The notes beneath the pieces are model-generated. The model had not been told where the DNA came from, did no database searches, and saw nothing but the letters and a program-made list of their open reading frames with translations. A DNA stretch of 64,000 nt from Methylotenera_A sp046594915 (GTDB taxonomy: Bacteria; Pseudomonadota; Gammaproteobacteria; Burkholderiales; Methylophilaceae), in the NCBI GenBank assembly GCA_046594915.1, contig JBKJRC010000006.1:1-64000 (forward strand), given 5' to 3'. The translations under genes and the position numbers were made by a program. This document shows positions 33,729 through 41,862 of the stretch, one piece after another (positions within the stretch are counted from its first letter, which is position 1; every line of letters starts with the position of its first letter).

Positions 33729-34745
33729 TTAAGGCGCAGCAACGGCGTTGATAATATTACTTAACATTTCGCGTGCAATCTCGGTGCGGCGCATTTCATA
33801 CACTGGGCTGAACACCAAGCGATGCGCCACCGTTTCATGAAATACTGCATGAATATCTTCTGGCGTAATCGCCGTGCGTTCATTTAACCAGGCATTCACG
33901 CGCGCCGCGCGCAACATCATACTCATACCGCGTGGGCTGGCGCCAGCCAACACCAAGCGATTCATATCTACGTTGGTGACTTTTACGCCAAAATCAGTCG
34001 GTTTACGCGTGGCTTTCCACAAATTAAGCGCATATTTTTCTAATGTTTTAGAGGCTTCAACACTTTTTTGAATCACGCCAGAAAATGCATTTAATTCATC
34101 GAATTTCAATACGTCAGGTCTAACGGTGTCGATTAAGGCATCTACATTGTGGAAGCGCGTATCAAACATCAGGCCAGACATGATGTCATCGTCATTGGGC
34201 ACAACAATTGGAATTTCCATCATAAAACGGTCACGCGCAGCCGATGGAATCTCAAACGTTTCTTCTTTTTCCACTTGGTTGCGGTCTGCAAATACAATCA
34301 TGTGCGGGAACGTATGTTCTTTATTGAATGCTGATAATGTGCGTTCTGCCATCACACGCAGTAGCAATGAATGCACTTGCGGACGCGCACGGTTAATCTC
34401 GTTAAAGAAAAATACACTTAAATTTTCACCAGACATCAACAGCGGGCCAGCACTGACATGCGGCTTGCCGTCTTCGCCCAAGTAAGTGTGATACACCAAA
34501 TCGTTCGGCATCAAATCGATAGTGCCTTCAATACGCTGATAACCGCCGCCAATGCCGCGGGTAAACGCGCGTAGCAAGGTGGTTTTACCCACGCCAACGT
34601 CGCCTTCCAGCAATACGTGGCCACGCGCAAAAATCGCGATGGTGATTAAACGGACAGGATTATGCTGACCAACCACGACTTTATTCACTTCGGTTTCTAA
34701 AGTCAGCGCATGTTGACGCCAGTCGGATAAGAGACGGTCGCTCAT
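33729..34745 (-). CDS. mxaR: MoxR-family AAA+ ATPase MxaR
   Basis: MoxR ATPases act as chaperones that help metal-cofactor insertion with vWA partner proteins. The 338-residue protein shows Walker A LLEGDVGVGKTTLLRAF, the beta-strand after it (GGGYQRIEGTIDLMPNDL), Walker B LSVFFFNEINRARPQ, sensor 1 (MIVFADRNQVE) and the C-terminal lid (SPRGMSMMLRAARVNAWL). It is first of mxaRSACKL and has AGG 11 bases before the ATG. A -10 box TATAAT lies about 50 bp upstream, so the six genes may have their own promoter. Confidence 0.88.
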   Translation of the reverse strand: MSDRLLSDWRQHALTLETEVNKVVVGQHNPVRLITIAIFARGHVLLEGDVGVGKTTLLRAFTRGIGGGYQRIEGTIDLMPNDLVYHTYLGEDGKPHVSAGPLLMSGENLSVFFFNEINRARPQVHSLLLRVMAERTLSAFNKEHTFPHMIVFADRNQVEKEETFEIPSAARDRFMMEIPIVVPNDDDIMSGLMFDTRFHNVDALIDTVRPDVLKFDELNAFSGVIQKSVEASKTLEKYALNLWKATRKPTDFGVKVTNVDMNRLVLAGASPRGMSMMLRAARVNAWLNERTAITPEDIHAVFHETVAHRLVFSPVYEMRRTEIAREMLSNIINAVAAP

Positions 34746-34796
34746 TGAGTTTTTTCCTAAAATTTAATGATTAAGTAATAGATGGTTGGTAAATGG

Positions 34797-34882
34797 ATTA
34801 TATAATTTTTAGTCTATTAGATTTGAAACAATTCATTAACAATATAAATGAATTTTAGCAAAGTGTATACAGGTTCGTATAC
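34797..34882 (-). promoter_or_regulatory. Putative mxaR promoter and GTATAC pair
   Basis: On the minus strand a perfect -10 TATAAT is at 34797-34802, about 50 bp before the mxaR ATG. No good -35 box is at the right distance, which suggests activation by a regulator. Upstream are two copies of the self-complementary GTATAC (34865-34870 and 34877-34882) spaced 12 bp apart, a candidate operator or a weak hairpin just after the mxaL-like gene stop. Confidence 0.5.
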
Positions 34883-34893
34883 TTTAGACAAAT

Positions 34894-35850
34894 TTAACTA
34901 GTTTTGTCATGATTAATTCGCTGGTTAATGTGAAACAGTATGTCGGGAATATAAATCGCCATGACAAACAGCAACGCAGCTAAAGCAAATAGCCAATTTA
35001 ATGCAAGCTGAGTGCGAAATTGCATGCTCGATGGCTGTTTGTTCAAAGCTGTGATTAACGTTTCGGCTGACCCGGCGCGCATATATTGTGCGCCGATATC
35101 CGCACTTAATTCTTGCAGGTAAGTTTCATCCAGCTTTGATAAATAATATTCATAGGGCTCATTCGCAATCGAATTATCCCTGCCACCATTGTGTCCTTCA
35201 TCGACATTGGAAGCAGGATTGAGCTTAATCGCATCGGTTGACCAGTAACCAATTACCGCATTTTTGGCATCCAATTTTGGTATGGGCGCGGGCTTGTCGC
35301 CGCCAACACCAATGATTAACCACGGGTGTTTATCTTGCCAATCCGTCAAATTGATTTTGGTAAAAACGTTCAGCGGCTGCGCTTCTTGTCCGTCTGTTAT
35401 AAAGATGACTTGCGAAATCGTATCATCGCTAGTGACTAATAATGATGCGATGGATAATAGCCCCACCCGAATATTGCTGTTGCCTTGCGATGCCATGCGC
35501 CAATCCAAATGGTCGATCGTGTTCCATACTAGATGATAATTGGAACAAGTTTCGATAGGCGTATATAGCAACGCGGCGGTTGTTTTAAAGAAAACGCCCA
35601 AGCCAACCCGAGAATCGCATGGCAGGCTTTTAATCGTGTCTTTCAACAGTTGCTTAGTGTATTCGAGGCGGCTAATCGGTTTGCCAGACAAAGCCATATC
35701 TTGCACATTCATGCTTTGCGTCACGTCGATAATAAACAGATAATTTTTTTGCTGGCGCGTGATATAAATAGAAGGCTGGCTTATCGCGATCAGTAACAAG
35801 ACAAGCGCAATCGTTAAGCAAATGACTTCGTAATACTTTTTAAAAATCAC
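34894..35850 (-). CDS. MxaL paralogue, vWA-domain membrane protein
   Basis: This 318-residue protein is clearly a paralogue of MxaL encoded 5 kb downstream on the same strand. Shared features are the N-terminal helix, the metal site DVTQSMNVQD (DISQSMNVPD in MxaL), LLYTPIETC, DHLDWR, ITDGQE, IPKLDAKNAVIGYW, YLSKLDETYLQ and a C-terminal helix. The two cysteines at LPCDSR and IETCSN are conserved. It lies before mxaR, separated by 148 bp with a possible promoter, and 6 bp after a small membrane-protein gene. It may be an alternative MxaL for another dehydrogenase, which is inference. Confidence 0.82.
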   Translation of the reverse strand: MIFKKYYEVICLTIALVLLLIAISQPSIYITRQQKNYLFIIDVTQSMNVQDMALSGKPISRLEYTKQLLKDTIKSLPCDSRVGLGVFFKTTAALLYTPIETCSNYHLVWNTIDHLDWRMASQGNSNIRVGLLSIASLLVTSDDTISQVIFITDGQEAQPLNVFTKINLTDWQDKHPWLIIGVGGDKPAPIPKLDAKNAVIGYWSTDAIKLNPASNVDEGHNGGRDNSIANEPYEYYLSKLDETYLQELSADIGAQYMRAGSAETLITALNKQPSSMQFRTQLALNWLFALAALLFVMAIYIPDILFHINQRINHDKTS

Positions 35851-35856
35851 CTGAAG

Positions 35857-36291
35857 TTAAGATTTAAACGTGGATTTGAGAATAACGACTGCGCCTTTGC
35901 CGAACCCATAACTAGTGATGATAAGGCTGGCAAATAAATACAGTTGAAAAATCGGTGGAGGCGGTAGCTTGGGATTATCTAATGTGGGAAATATCGCCAT
36001 CAGCAAAAATAAGCTAGAGTTTGTAAAAGCGCCGATTACCATCGCCCAGCGCACACTCCAAGGAAAAGGAATTTTTGTAGCGTAGTAGCCTAAAATCAAC
36101 GCGCTCATCAGTAAAAAATCAATATGCGCTTGCAATAGGCGCACAAACTTACCCGCAAATAGGCTTTTGAGCGGCGCAACGCCAAAATTTAAGCCAACCA
36201 GGCACCACGCAAGTAACAGTGCCATCATCATCCATAATGTAGCGCCGCGGATCAGCACCATATTGCCAGCGTGTTTATCTATTTGTTGCAT
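35857..36291 (-). CDS. Small four-helix membrane protein, function unknown
   Basis: I do not recognise this family. The start at 36291 (MQQIDKHAGNMVLIRG) has an AGG site upstream; longer frames to 36456 run into the divergent araC-type gene and are unlikely. The 144-residue product is hydrophobic with four probable membrane helices (about 18-38, 54-75, 82-104 and 118-137). A proline-rich turn (NPKLPPPPIFQL) lies before the last helix. Its stop is 6 bp from the mxaL paralogue, so the two are almost certainly co-transcribed. Confidence 0.65.
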   Translation of the reverse strand: MQQIDKHAGNMVLIRGATLWMMMALLLAWCLVGLNFGVAPLKSLFAGKFVRLLQAHIDFLLMSALILGYYATKIPFPWSVRWAMVIGAFTNSSLFLLMAIFPTLDNPKLPPPPIFQLYLFASLIITSYGFGKGAVVILKSTFKS

Positions 36292-36421
36292 GATTATTCT
36301 GCCTAAGTTGTTATTTTTTGCAGTGTAAAGTAGCTGGTTATAGGCTGCTGTGCTAAAAAGGCGCAATGACTTGACTGAAACGGTGGTTTGGCTGTTTACA
36401 TCGGTAACAACAACTTTTAAC

Positions 36422-37423
36422 ATGCTTGATATGGTTAACTCCCCACAACAAGACAAAGGCTTAAAACTCTCAACCGCCGATATTTTGGCGCGCGAAAGGC
36501 GTGATTGGCTGCAAGATGTGATTAGTCAGGAATACACGCGGGTTAAAGTGACACCGCCTGTTGACGGCAATCTGTTTAACGAAATGACCTTTTATGCATG
36601 GCAAAATCTGCGTCTGTCAGCCGTTAAGTCGAGCGCGATTAGCATTGAGCGATTGCAGTGCGACCCGTATAAAAATAATCAGGATAATTATTTGGTGGTT
36701 ATTTTGCTTGCTGGCAATTACCTGCTTGAACAAAATGGGCGAGAAGTGTTTTTGCAGCCTGGCGATATGACCATTTATGATGCAACTCGGCCACATCGCA
36801 TCCAGTCTTCTGCTGGTTTTTGCAAGCTGCTGGTGTCTATTCCGCGTAAGTTAATGCGCGACAGAATCGCGGGCGTTGAGCATTGCACTGCTTTGCAGGT
36901 TTCAGGCAAAACAGGCGTGGGTGCGGTTGCAACGCATTTTATTCGATCTGCCGCTAGTCAGGCGGAACATATGCGAGCAGATGAATTTTCTGCATTGTCC
37001 GAACATTCGCTTGATTTGCTGACCTTAGCATTTACTTCGGTGCGCCCACAGCAGTTTAATCTTTGCCGCAATCGTTCTATTTCACTCAGATTAGTGAAAG
37101 ATTTTATAGAGCGTTATCTGGCCGATTCAACCTTAGATACCACAATGATAGCTGCTGGCACACGCTTATCTGCACGCTATATGAATGATTTATTTAAAGA
37201 TGAAAACACAGCATTGATGCGCTATGTTTGGGCACGCAGACTGGAAAACTGCCGCAAAGACCTACTCAGCCTAAATCATCATTCTGTATCGGCTATTGCA
37301 TTTAAATGGGGATTTAATGATCTTTCCCATTTTAGCCGCGCATTCAAACGCCAGTTTGGCGTTTGCCCAACCGCATTAAAACAGGAAGCTTTACAGCCAC
37401 TTAATCAGCGGTTGTTTAATTAA
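36422..37423 (+). CDS. AraC-family transcriptional regulator
   Basis: This 333-residue regulator has an N-terminal AraC-ligand-binding-like beta-barrel (AGNYLLEQNGREVFLQPGDM, then TIYDATRPHRIQ) and a C-terminal double helix-turn-helix (LSARYMNDLFKDENTALMRY; VSAIAFKWGFNDLSHFSRAF). The frame opens with GTG at 36350, but the ATG at 36422 better fits the family. It is divergent from the mxaL-like/mxa genes, with about 130 bp between starts, so it could regulate them. The effector is unknown. The next genes, fabA-fabB, are 180 bp away. Confidence 0.88.
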   Translation: MLDMVNSPQQDKGLKLSTADILARERRDWLQDVISQEYTRVKVTPPVDGNLFNEMTFYAWQNLRLSAVKSSAISIERLQCDPYKNNQDNYLVVILLAGNYLLEQNGREVFLQPGDMTIYDATRPHRIQSSAGFCKLLVSIPRKLMRDRIAGVEHCTALQVSGKTGVGAVATHFIRSAASQAEHMRADEFSALSEHSLDLLTLAFTSVRPQQFNLCRNRSISLRLVKDFIERYLADSTLDTTMIAAGTRLSARYMNDLFKDENTALMRYVWARRLENCRKDLLSLNHHSVSAIAFKWGFNDLSHFSRAFKRQFGVCPTALKQEALQPLNQRLFN

Positions 37424-37495
37424 CTAATTATGCTCAATTAACACAGAAATATGCCGTAAAAGTTTTAGCATCGCTCAAAATAGTGGATAATTTAG

Positions 37496-37509
37496 CTTGT
37501 ATTTACAAG
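37496..37509. promoter_or_regulatory. Palindrome upstream of fabA
   Basis: CTTGTA-TT-TACAAG is a perfect 14-bp palindrome about 95 bp before the fabA ATG. Spacing and shape suit a small repressor dimer such as a fatty-acid regulator, but it does not clearly match the FabR or FadR consensus. Its role is unknown. Confidence 0.45.
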
Positions 37510-37602
37510 GTGTCATTTTAATTGTGTTCGTTTAGATGAAAGCGCGGCAAAATTAATAGTAAGAAGTAATATAAAACAATAACTTAAAAGACAAAACCAG
37601 CC

Positions 37603-38121
37603 ATGATAATTAAACAAAACAGCTTTACCAAAGAAGAATTATTAAAATGTGGGCGGGGAGAGATGTTTGGTGCAGGCAATGCGCAATTGCCTTTGCCCCC
37701 CATGTTAATGTTTGACCGTATTGTTAAAATTACCGAAGATGGCGGCAAATATGGCAATGGCCAAATCGTTGCCGAATTGGATATTCGAGCTGATTTATGG
37801 TTTTTTGATTGCCATTTTACTGGCGACCCTGTGATGCCAGGTTGTTTAGGTTTAGACGCGATGTGGCAGTTGGTTGGTTTTTATTTAGGCTGGGCGGGTG
37901 GTCTAGGTCGTGGACGTGCATTGGGCGCAGGCGAAGTAAAGTTTAGTGGGCAGGTATTGCCAACGGCTAAAATGGCCACATATACCATTGATTTAAAGCG
38001 AGTGGTCATGCGTAAACTGGTGATGGGAATTGCAGACGCAACCATGTCACTAGATGGTCGCGAAATTTATGCGGCCAATGATTTGCGCGTGGGTTTATTT
38101 ATGCGTACAGATAATTTTTAA
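37603..38121 (+). CDS. fabA: 3-hydroxydecanoyl-ACP dehydratase/isomerase
   Basis: FabA dehydrates 3-hydroxyacyl-ACP and isomerises trans-2- to cis-3-decenoyl-ACP, the entry to unsaturated fatty acids. The 172-residue length is exact for the family. The active-site histidine is in DCHFTGDPVMPGCLGLDA, which also contains the catalytic Asp, followed by QLVGFYLGW. Such genes occur paired with fabB, as here (47 bp apart, same strand). Confidence 0.97.
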   Translation: MIIKQNSFTKEELLKCGRGEMFGAGNAQLPLPPMLMFDRIVKITEDGGKYGNGQIVAELDIRADLWFFDCHFTGDPVMPGCLGLDAMWQLVGFYLGWAGGLGRGRALGAGEVKFSGQVLPTAKMATYTIDLKRVVMRKLVMGIADATMSLDGREIYAANDLRVGLFMRTDNF

Positions 38122-38168
38122 TAGTATTCTTTAGCTTAACAATAAAGAATTTTTGGAGGAACACGAAA

Positions 38169-39410
38169 ATGCGTCGTGTCGTCGTAACGGGTTTAGGCAT
38201 CGTTTCTAGCCTAGGAAATAATAAAGCAGAAGTAAAAGATAGCTTATTTGCAGGTCGCTCTGGTATCAGCTTTCAGCAGGAATACGCAGACAGAGGATTT
38301 CGCTCGCATGTTGCCGGCAATGTAAAATTAGATTTAGAAGGTTTAATTGATCGCAAACTCATGCGCTTTATGGCTAAAGGCCATGCTTACAGCTGGGTTG
38401 CGTTACAAGAAGCGATTGCTGACGCAAAGCTGCCGCATGACTTAGTGTCGAATATTCGAACTGGAATGATAGTTGGCGCTGGCGGTACTTCTACTGAAAG
38501 CATGCTGGAATCGACTGATACTTTTCGTGAAAAAGGCGCTAAGCGTGTGGGGCCGTATATGGTCACTAAAACCATGTCTAACGGTATTGTGGCTTGCTTG
38601 GCAACGGGTGCACAGATTAAAGGCATTAATTATTCCATTAGCTCTGCCTGCTCTACAAGCGCACATTGTATCGGTAATGGCGTAGAGCAAATTCAGATGG
38701 GTAAACAGGATATTATTTTTGCAGGTGGTGGTGAAGAAGAACATTGGACCATGTCTCTTCTGTTTGACGCCATGGGTGCATTGAGCAGCAAATATAATGA
38801 AACCCCAGAAAAAGCCAGCCGCACTTATGACGCAAATCGTGATGGATTTGTGATTTCTGGCGGCGGCGGTATTGTGGTGCTAGAAGAATATGAACACGCT
38901 AAAGCGCGTGGTGCAAAAATCTATGCAGAAGTGATTGGTTACGGTGCCACGTCCGATGGTTTTGACATGGTAGCACCAAGTGGTGAAGGCGCAGAGCGCT
39001 GCATGAAGTTAGCATTGCAGCTGCATGACGGCACAAAAATTGACCATGTGGATTACATTAACACACACGGTACCAGCACGCCGGTGGGTGACACCAAGGA
39101 GTTGGAAGCGATTCACGCGGTATTTGGTAGCGGCGAATATGGCGAATTGCCAGCGATTGCATCAACCAAATCACTTTCTGGTCACGCTTTGGGTGCGGCT
39201 GGTGTGAATGAAGCAATTTACACCTTGATTATGATGGAAAATAATTTTATTGCGGCTTCGGCCAATATCGAAACTTTAGATACTGCTGCGGTTGGTTTGC
39301 CAATTGCAACCAAACGTATTGATAACGTAAAAATTGAAACAGCGCTATCCAATAGCTTTGGTTTTGGCGGTACCAATGCCACGCTGACGTTATCGACTAA
39401 ATATTTGTAA
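38169..39410 (+). CDS. fabB: 3-oxoacyl-ACP synthase I
   Basis: FabB elongates acyl-ACP by condensation with malonyl-ACP and is required to extend the unsaturated product of FabA. The 413-residue protein has RRVVVTGLGIVSSLGNN at the start, the nucleophile motif SSACSTSAHCIGNG, the histidine motifs NTHGTSTPVGD and KSLSGHALGAAG, and ends SFGFGGTNATL. It is the FabB rather than FabF type, judging from its pairing with fabA. GGAGG lies 9 bases before the ATG. Confidence 0.96.
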   Translation: MRRVVVTGLGIVSSLGNNKAEVKDSLFAGRSGISFQQEYADRGFRSHVAGNVKLDLEGLIDRKLMRFMAKGHAYSWVALQEAIADAKLPHDLVSNIRTGMIVGAGGTSTESMLESTDTFREKGAKRVGPYMVTKTMSNGIVACLATGAQIKGINYSISSACSTSAHCIGNGVEQIQMGKQDIIFAGGGEEEHWTMSLLFDAMGALSSKYNETPEKASRTYDANRDGFVISGGGGIVVLEEYEHAKARGAKIYAEVIGYGATSDGFDMVAPSGEGAERCMKLALQLHDGTKIDHVDYINTHGTSTPVGDTKELEAIHAVFGSGEYGELPAIASTKSLSGHALGAAGVNEAIYTLIMMENNFIAASANIETLDTAAVGLPIATKRIDNVKIETALSNSFGFGGTNATLTLSTKYL

Positions 39411-39449
39411 CAGTTTTTAAGCGTAAAAAACCGTTAACTGGTCTTAATA

Positions 39450-39995
39450 ATGAATATCAAATGTCAGATTAGCGTGCTGTTTTTAATGGCTTTTTTATCA
39501 AGTTGCGCAACATTGGGCGACCGCACAGTCAATGTAACTGAAGCGCAGATTCAGCAAAAACTGAACGAAAAATTAGCAGTGCCAATTCAATTGCTAAAAG
39601 TTTTTGATGTGAATTTAAGCAATTCAATTGTGAAATTTGACCAAAATACAGGTCGCATGCAAACTACATTAGACACGGTGTTGAAAAGCCCTTTGCTGGA
39701 TAAAAGCGTCGCAGGCAAGCTCGGCATTTCAGGTAAGTTGCGCTTTGATGCGGCAAGCCAGTCAATTGTATTGGATGAGCCGCAAATTGATCAATTTAAC
39801 TTTGACGGCGCTGACAGTAAATACAATGAAATCGTGAATGCGCTGACCAAAACGCTTGGCAGCCAACTGTTAAATGGCATTTCACTTTACACGCTAAAGC
39901 CAGAGGATTTGAAAATTGGTGGCACAAATTATAGCCCCAAAGATATCCAGATTACTGATAAAGGCTTGCAGTTAACGCTGACGCCCGCTAAATAA
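39450..39995 (+). CDS. DUF1439 lipoprotein (YceB-like)
   Basis: This is a 181-residue lipoprotein with a lipobox FLSSC (Cys19) after a short signal peptide. The rest fits DUF1439, a lipid-binding-like beta fold related to E. coli YceB (NVTEAQIQQKLNEKL, FDVNLSNSIVKF, LTDKGLQLTL-like end). Residues after the cysteine are ATLG, so no Asp signal holds it in the inner membrane. It is therefore probably in the outer membrane facing the periplasm. It lies 39 bp after fabB on the same strand. Its function is unknown. Confidence 0.8.
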   Translation: MNIKCQISVLFLMAFLSSCATLGDRTVNVTEAQIQQKLNEKLAVPIQLLKVFDVNLSNSIVKFDQNTGRMQTTLDTVLKSPLLDKSVAGKLGISGKLRFDAASQSIVLDEPQIDQFNFDGADSKYNEIVNALTKTLGSQLLNGISLYTLKPEDLKIGGTNYSPKDIQITDKGLQLTLTPAK

Positions 39996-40046
39996 ATCTT
40001 TCTGCAAACTAAATTTTACAGAGTCCAAGTTTTTTAAGTACTCAAG

Positions 40047-40096
40047 GCTTATAAAATCATCAGCTTTACAAAATCATAAGCCTTACAGAATCAATG
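40047..40096. repeat. Imperfect 16-17-bp repeat, three copies
   Basis: Three units of the form GCTTTACAAAATCATAA follow one another (40047-40062, 40063-40079, 40080-40096) with several mismatches. The last unit includes the stop codon and 3' end of the Mth938-like gene. The outer sequences also form an inverted repeat (AAGGCTTAT and ATAAGCCTT). Confidence 0.75.
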
Positions 40097-40451
40097 CCGC
40101 GGCCACATTGCGGCCTTCGCTCATCAATATATTATACGTTCTGCACGCCGCGGCAGTTGTCATGCACTCAATTGGAATGCTTTTTTCTGTCAAATTGTGT
40201 GCTATTTTCGGGTGTAAGAATTGATGTTTTAACCCAGTGCCAAGTAGTAAAACTTCAGGCTTAAGGTCGATAATCTCGGTAAAATGCGCCGCGGTTAACT
40301 CCGTAAAATTGCTCACATTCCAATTTAAAATGAGATCATTCGTCAACACAATCAGGCTTTGTGTGTAACGCTTTTTGTTAATTTCAATAAAATCTTCACC
40401 GTAGCCAGTGATTAAATTGTTATTTTCCGCGGTGGTTAAATGTAATTTCAT
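40083..40451 (-). CDS. Mth938-like domain protein (DUF498)
   Basis: This 122-residue protein matches the Mth938/DUF498 family, bacterial relatives of the mitochondrial complex I assembly factor NDUFAF3. Typical parts are ITGYGEDFIEINKKRY, LKPEVLLLGTGLKHQFLHP and the end IECMTTAAACRTYNILMSEG plus RNVAAALIL. Its biochemical role in bacteria is not established. It is convergent with the DUF1439 lipoprotein gene and divergent from alaA. Confidence 0.88.
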   Translation of the reverse strand: MKLHLTTAENNNLITGYGEDFIEINKKRYTQSLIVLTNDLILNWNVSNFTELTAAHFTEIIDLKPEVLLLGTGLKHQFLHPKIAHNLTEKSIPIECMTTAAACRTYNILMSEGRNVAAALIL

Positions 40452-40569
40452 ACCGCTATTTTAGCGTGGGTTTGATTGAAGAAAAACCTTTTTCTAAGGT
40501 AAACTGACGGTTTGGACTTAACACTTTTTTTGAACCAAATTTTTAACCAAAGTTACCTAATTAAACCAC

Positions 40570-40596
40570 TTTTAACTTAACCATTTTAACTTAACC
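40570..40596 (+). repeat. 14-bp-period tandem repeat upstream of alaA
   Basis: TTTTAACTTAACC occurs at 40570-40582 and 40584-40596, one base apart, just before the alaA start. Confidence 0.85.
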
Positions 40597-40614
40597 CTTT
40601 AAGAATCACCTTTT

Positions 40615-41862
40615 ATGCAACCCTTACTCAAATCCAACAAACTCGCCAACGTTTGCTACGATATTCGTGGCCCGGTGTTGCAGCGAGCGCGTCAAATGGA
40701 AGAGGAAGGTCAGCGCATCATCAAACTCAATATTGGCAACCCTGCCGCTTTTGGCTTTGAAGTGCCAGAAGAAATCCAGCTAGATGTGATTCGCAATATG
40801 GGTGAAGCGGGCGGTTATACCGATTCAAAAGGCTTATTCGCGCCGCGCAAAGCCATTATGCATTACACACAAAGCAAGCACATTGCCAATGTGACGGTGG
40901 ACGACATTATTATTGGCAACGGCGTTTCTGAGTTAATTGTGATGGCGATGCAAGCCTTGGTAAACAATGGTGACCAAGTGTTGGTGCCGATGCCAGATTA
41001 TCCCTTGTGGACGGCGGCGGTGACGTTGGCTGGCGGCACGGCGCGCCATTATTTATGCGATGAAGCGACGGGTTGGTTGCCGGATTTAAAAGATTTGGAA
41101 GCAAAAATTACGGCCAATACGCGCGGTATTGTGGTGATAAACCCGAATAATCCAACTGGCGCGTTGTACCCAAAAGAAACCTTGCAAGGTATCATCGCAA
41201 TTGCGCGCCATCATGGTTTGGTGATATTTGCCGATGAGATCTACGACAAGGTTTTATACGATGAAGCCGAACATATTTCGATGGCTTCACTAGCTGAGGA
41301 TGTGCTATTCGTCACGTTTAATGGTTTATCAAAAAACTACCGCACCTGCGGCTATCGTGCTGGCTGGTTGGTGGTTTCGGGCAATAAAAAATCTGCAACC
41401 GATTATGCCGAAGGCCTGAATATGCTAGCTTCTATGCGTTTGTGTGCCAATGTGCCAGGCCAATTAGCCATTCAAACCGCATTGGGCGGCTATCAAAGTA
41501 TTGATGACCTAGTAGCGCCTGCGGGTCGCTTATGTAAACAACGCGATTTGGCTTATGACTTGATTACAGCGATTCCAGGTGTGACCTGTGTAAAACCTAA
41601 AGCGGCGATGTATTTGTTCCCTAAGCTGGATGCAAAAATGTACCCAATTAAAGATGATCAGCAGTTTATTTTAGATTTATTGCTGGAAGAAAAAGTATTG
41701 CTGGTGCAAGGTACAGGCTTCAATTGGAAAACGCCTGACCATTTCCGTGTGGTATTTTTACCCAATGTGGATGATTTAACCGAGGCGATTAAACGCATCG
41801 CCAGTTTCTTAGCACGATATAGAAAAAAACATAGCAAAACATTAGACGGAGCAACAGTTTGA
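40615..41862 (+). CDS. alaA: Alanine transaminase AlaA
   Basis: This PLP aminotransferase makes alanine from pyruvate and glutamate. Its 415 residues resemble E. coli AlaA over the full length: LANVCYDIRGPVLQRARQ, LNIGNPAAFGFEVP, NGVSELIVMAMQALVN, VVINPNNPTGALYPKE, FADEIYDKVLYD, the PLP-lysine motif FNGLSKNYRTCGYRAGW and MLASMRLCANVPGQLA. Its stop codon overlaps the TTG start of hom (TTGA), so the two are translationally coupled. Confidence 0.94.
   Translation: MQPLLKSNKLANVCYDIRGPVLQRARQMEEEGQRIIKLNIGNPAAFGFEVPEEIQLDVIRNMGEAGGYTDSKGLFAPRKAIMHYTQSKHIANVTVDDIIIGNGVSELIVMAMQALVNNGDQVLVPMPDYPLWTAAVTLAGGTARHYLCDEATGWLPDLKDLEAKITANTRGIVVINPNNPTGALYPKETLQGIIAIARHHGLVIFADEIYDKVLYDEAEHISMASLAEDVLFVTFNGLSKNYRTCGYRAGWLVVSGNKKSATDYAEGLNMLASMRLCANVPGQLAIQTALGGYQSIDDLVAPAGRLCKQRDLAYDLITAIPGVTCVKPKAAMYLFPKLDAKMYPIKDDQQFILDLLLEEKVLLVQGTGFNWKTPDHFRVVFLPNVDDLTEAIKRIASFLARYRKKHSKTLDGATV

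Noticed and set aside
29062..34745. Alternative reading of the six genes as a Bat (aerotolerance) cluster
   Set aside because: Order and sizes (MoxR, DUF58, 330-residue signal-peptide protein, vWA, small TPR-like protein, vWA) match mxaRSACKL, and there is no large BatD. A profile search would settle it.
36292..36456. N-terminal extension of the four-helix protein to 36456
   Set aside because: It overlaps the divergent AraC gene start and lacks hydrophobic or conserved features; the ATG at 36291 has a better upstream site.
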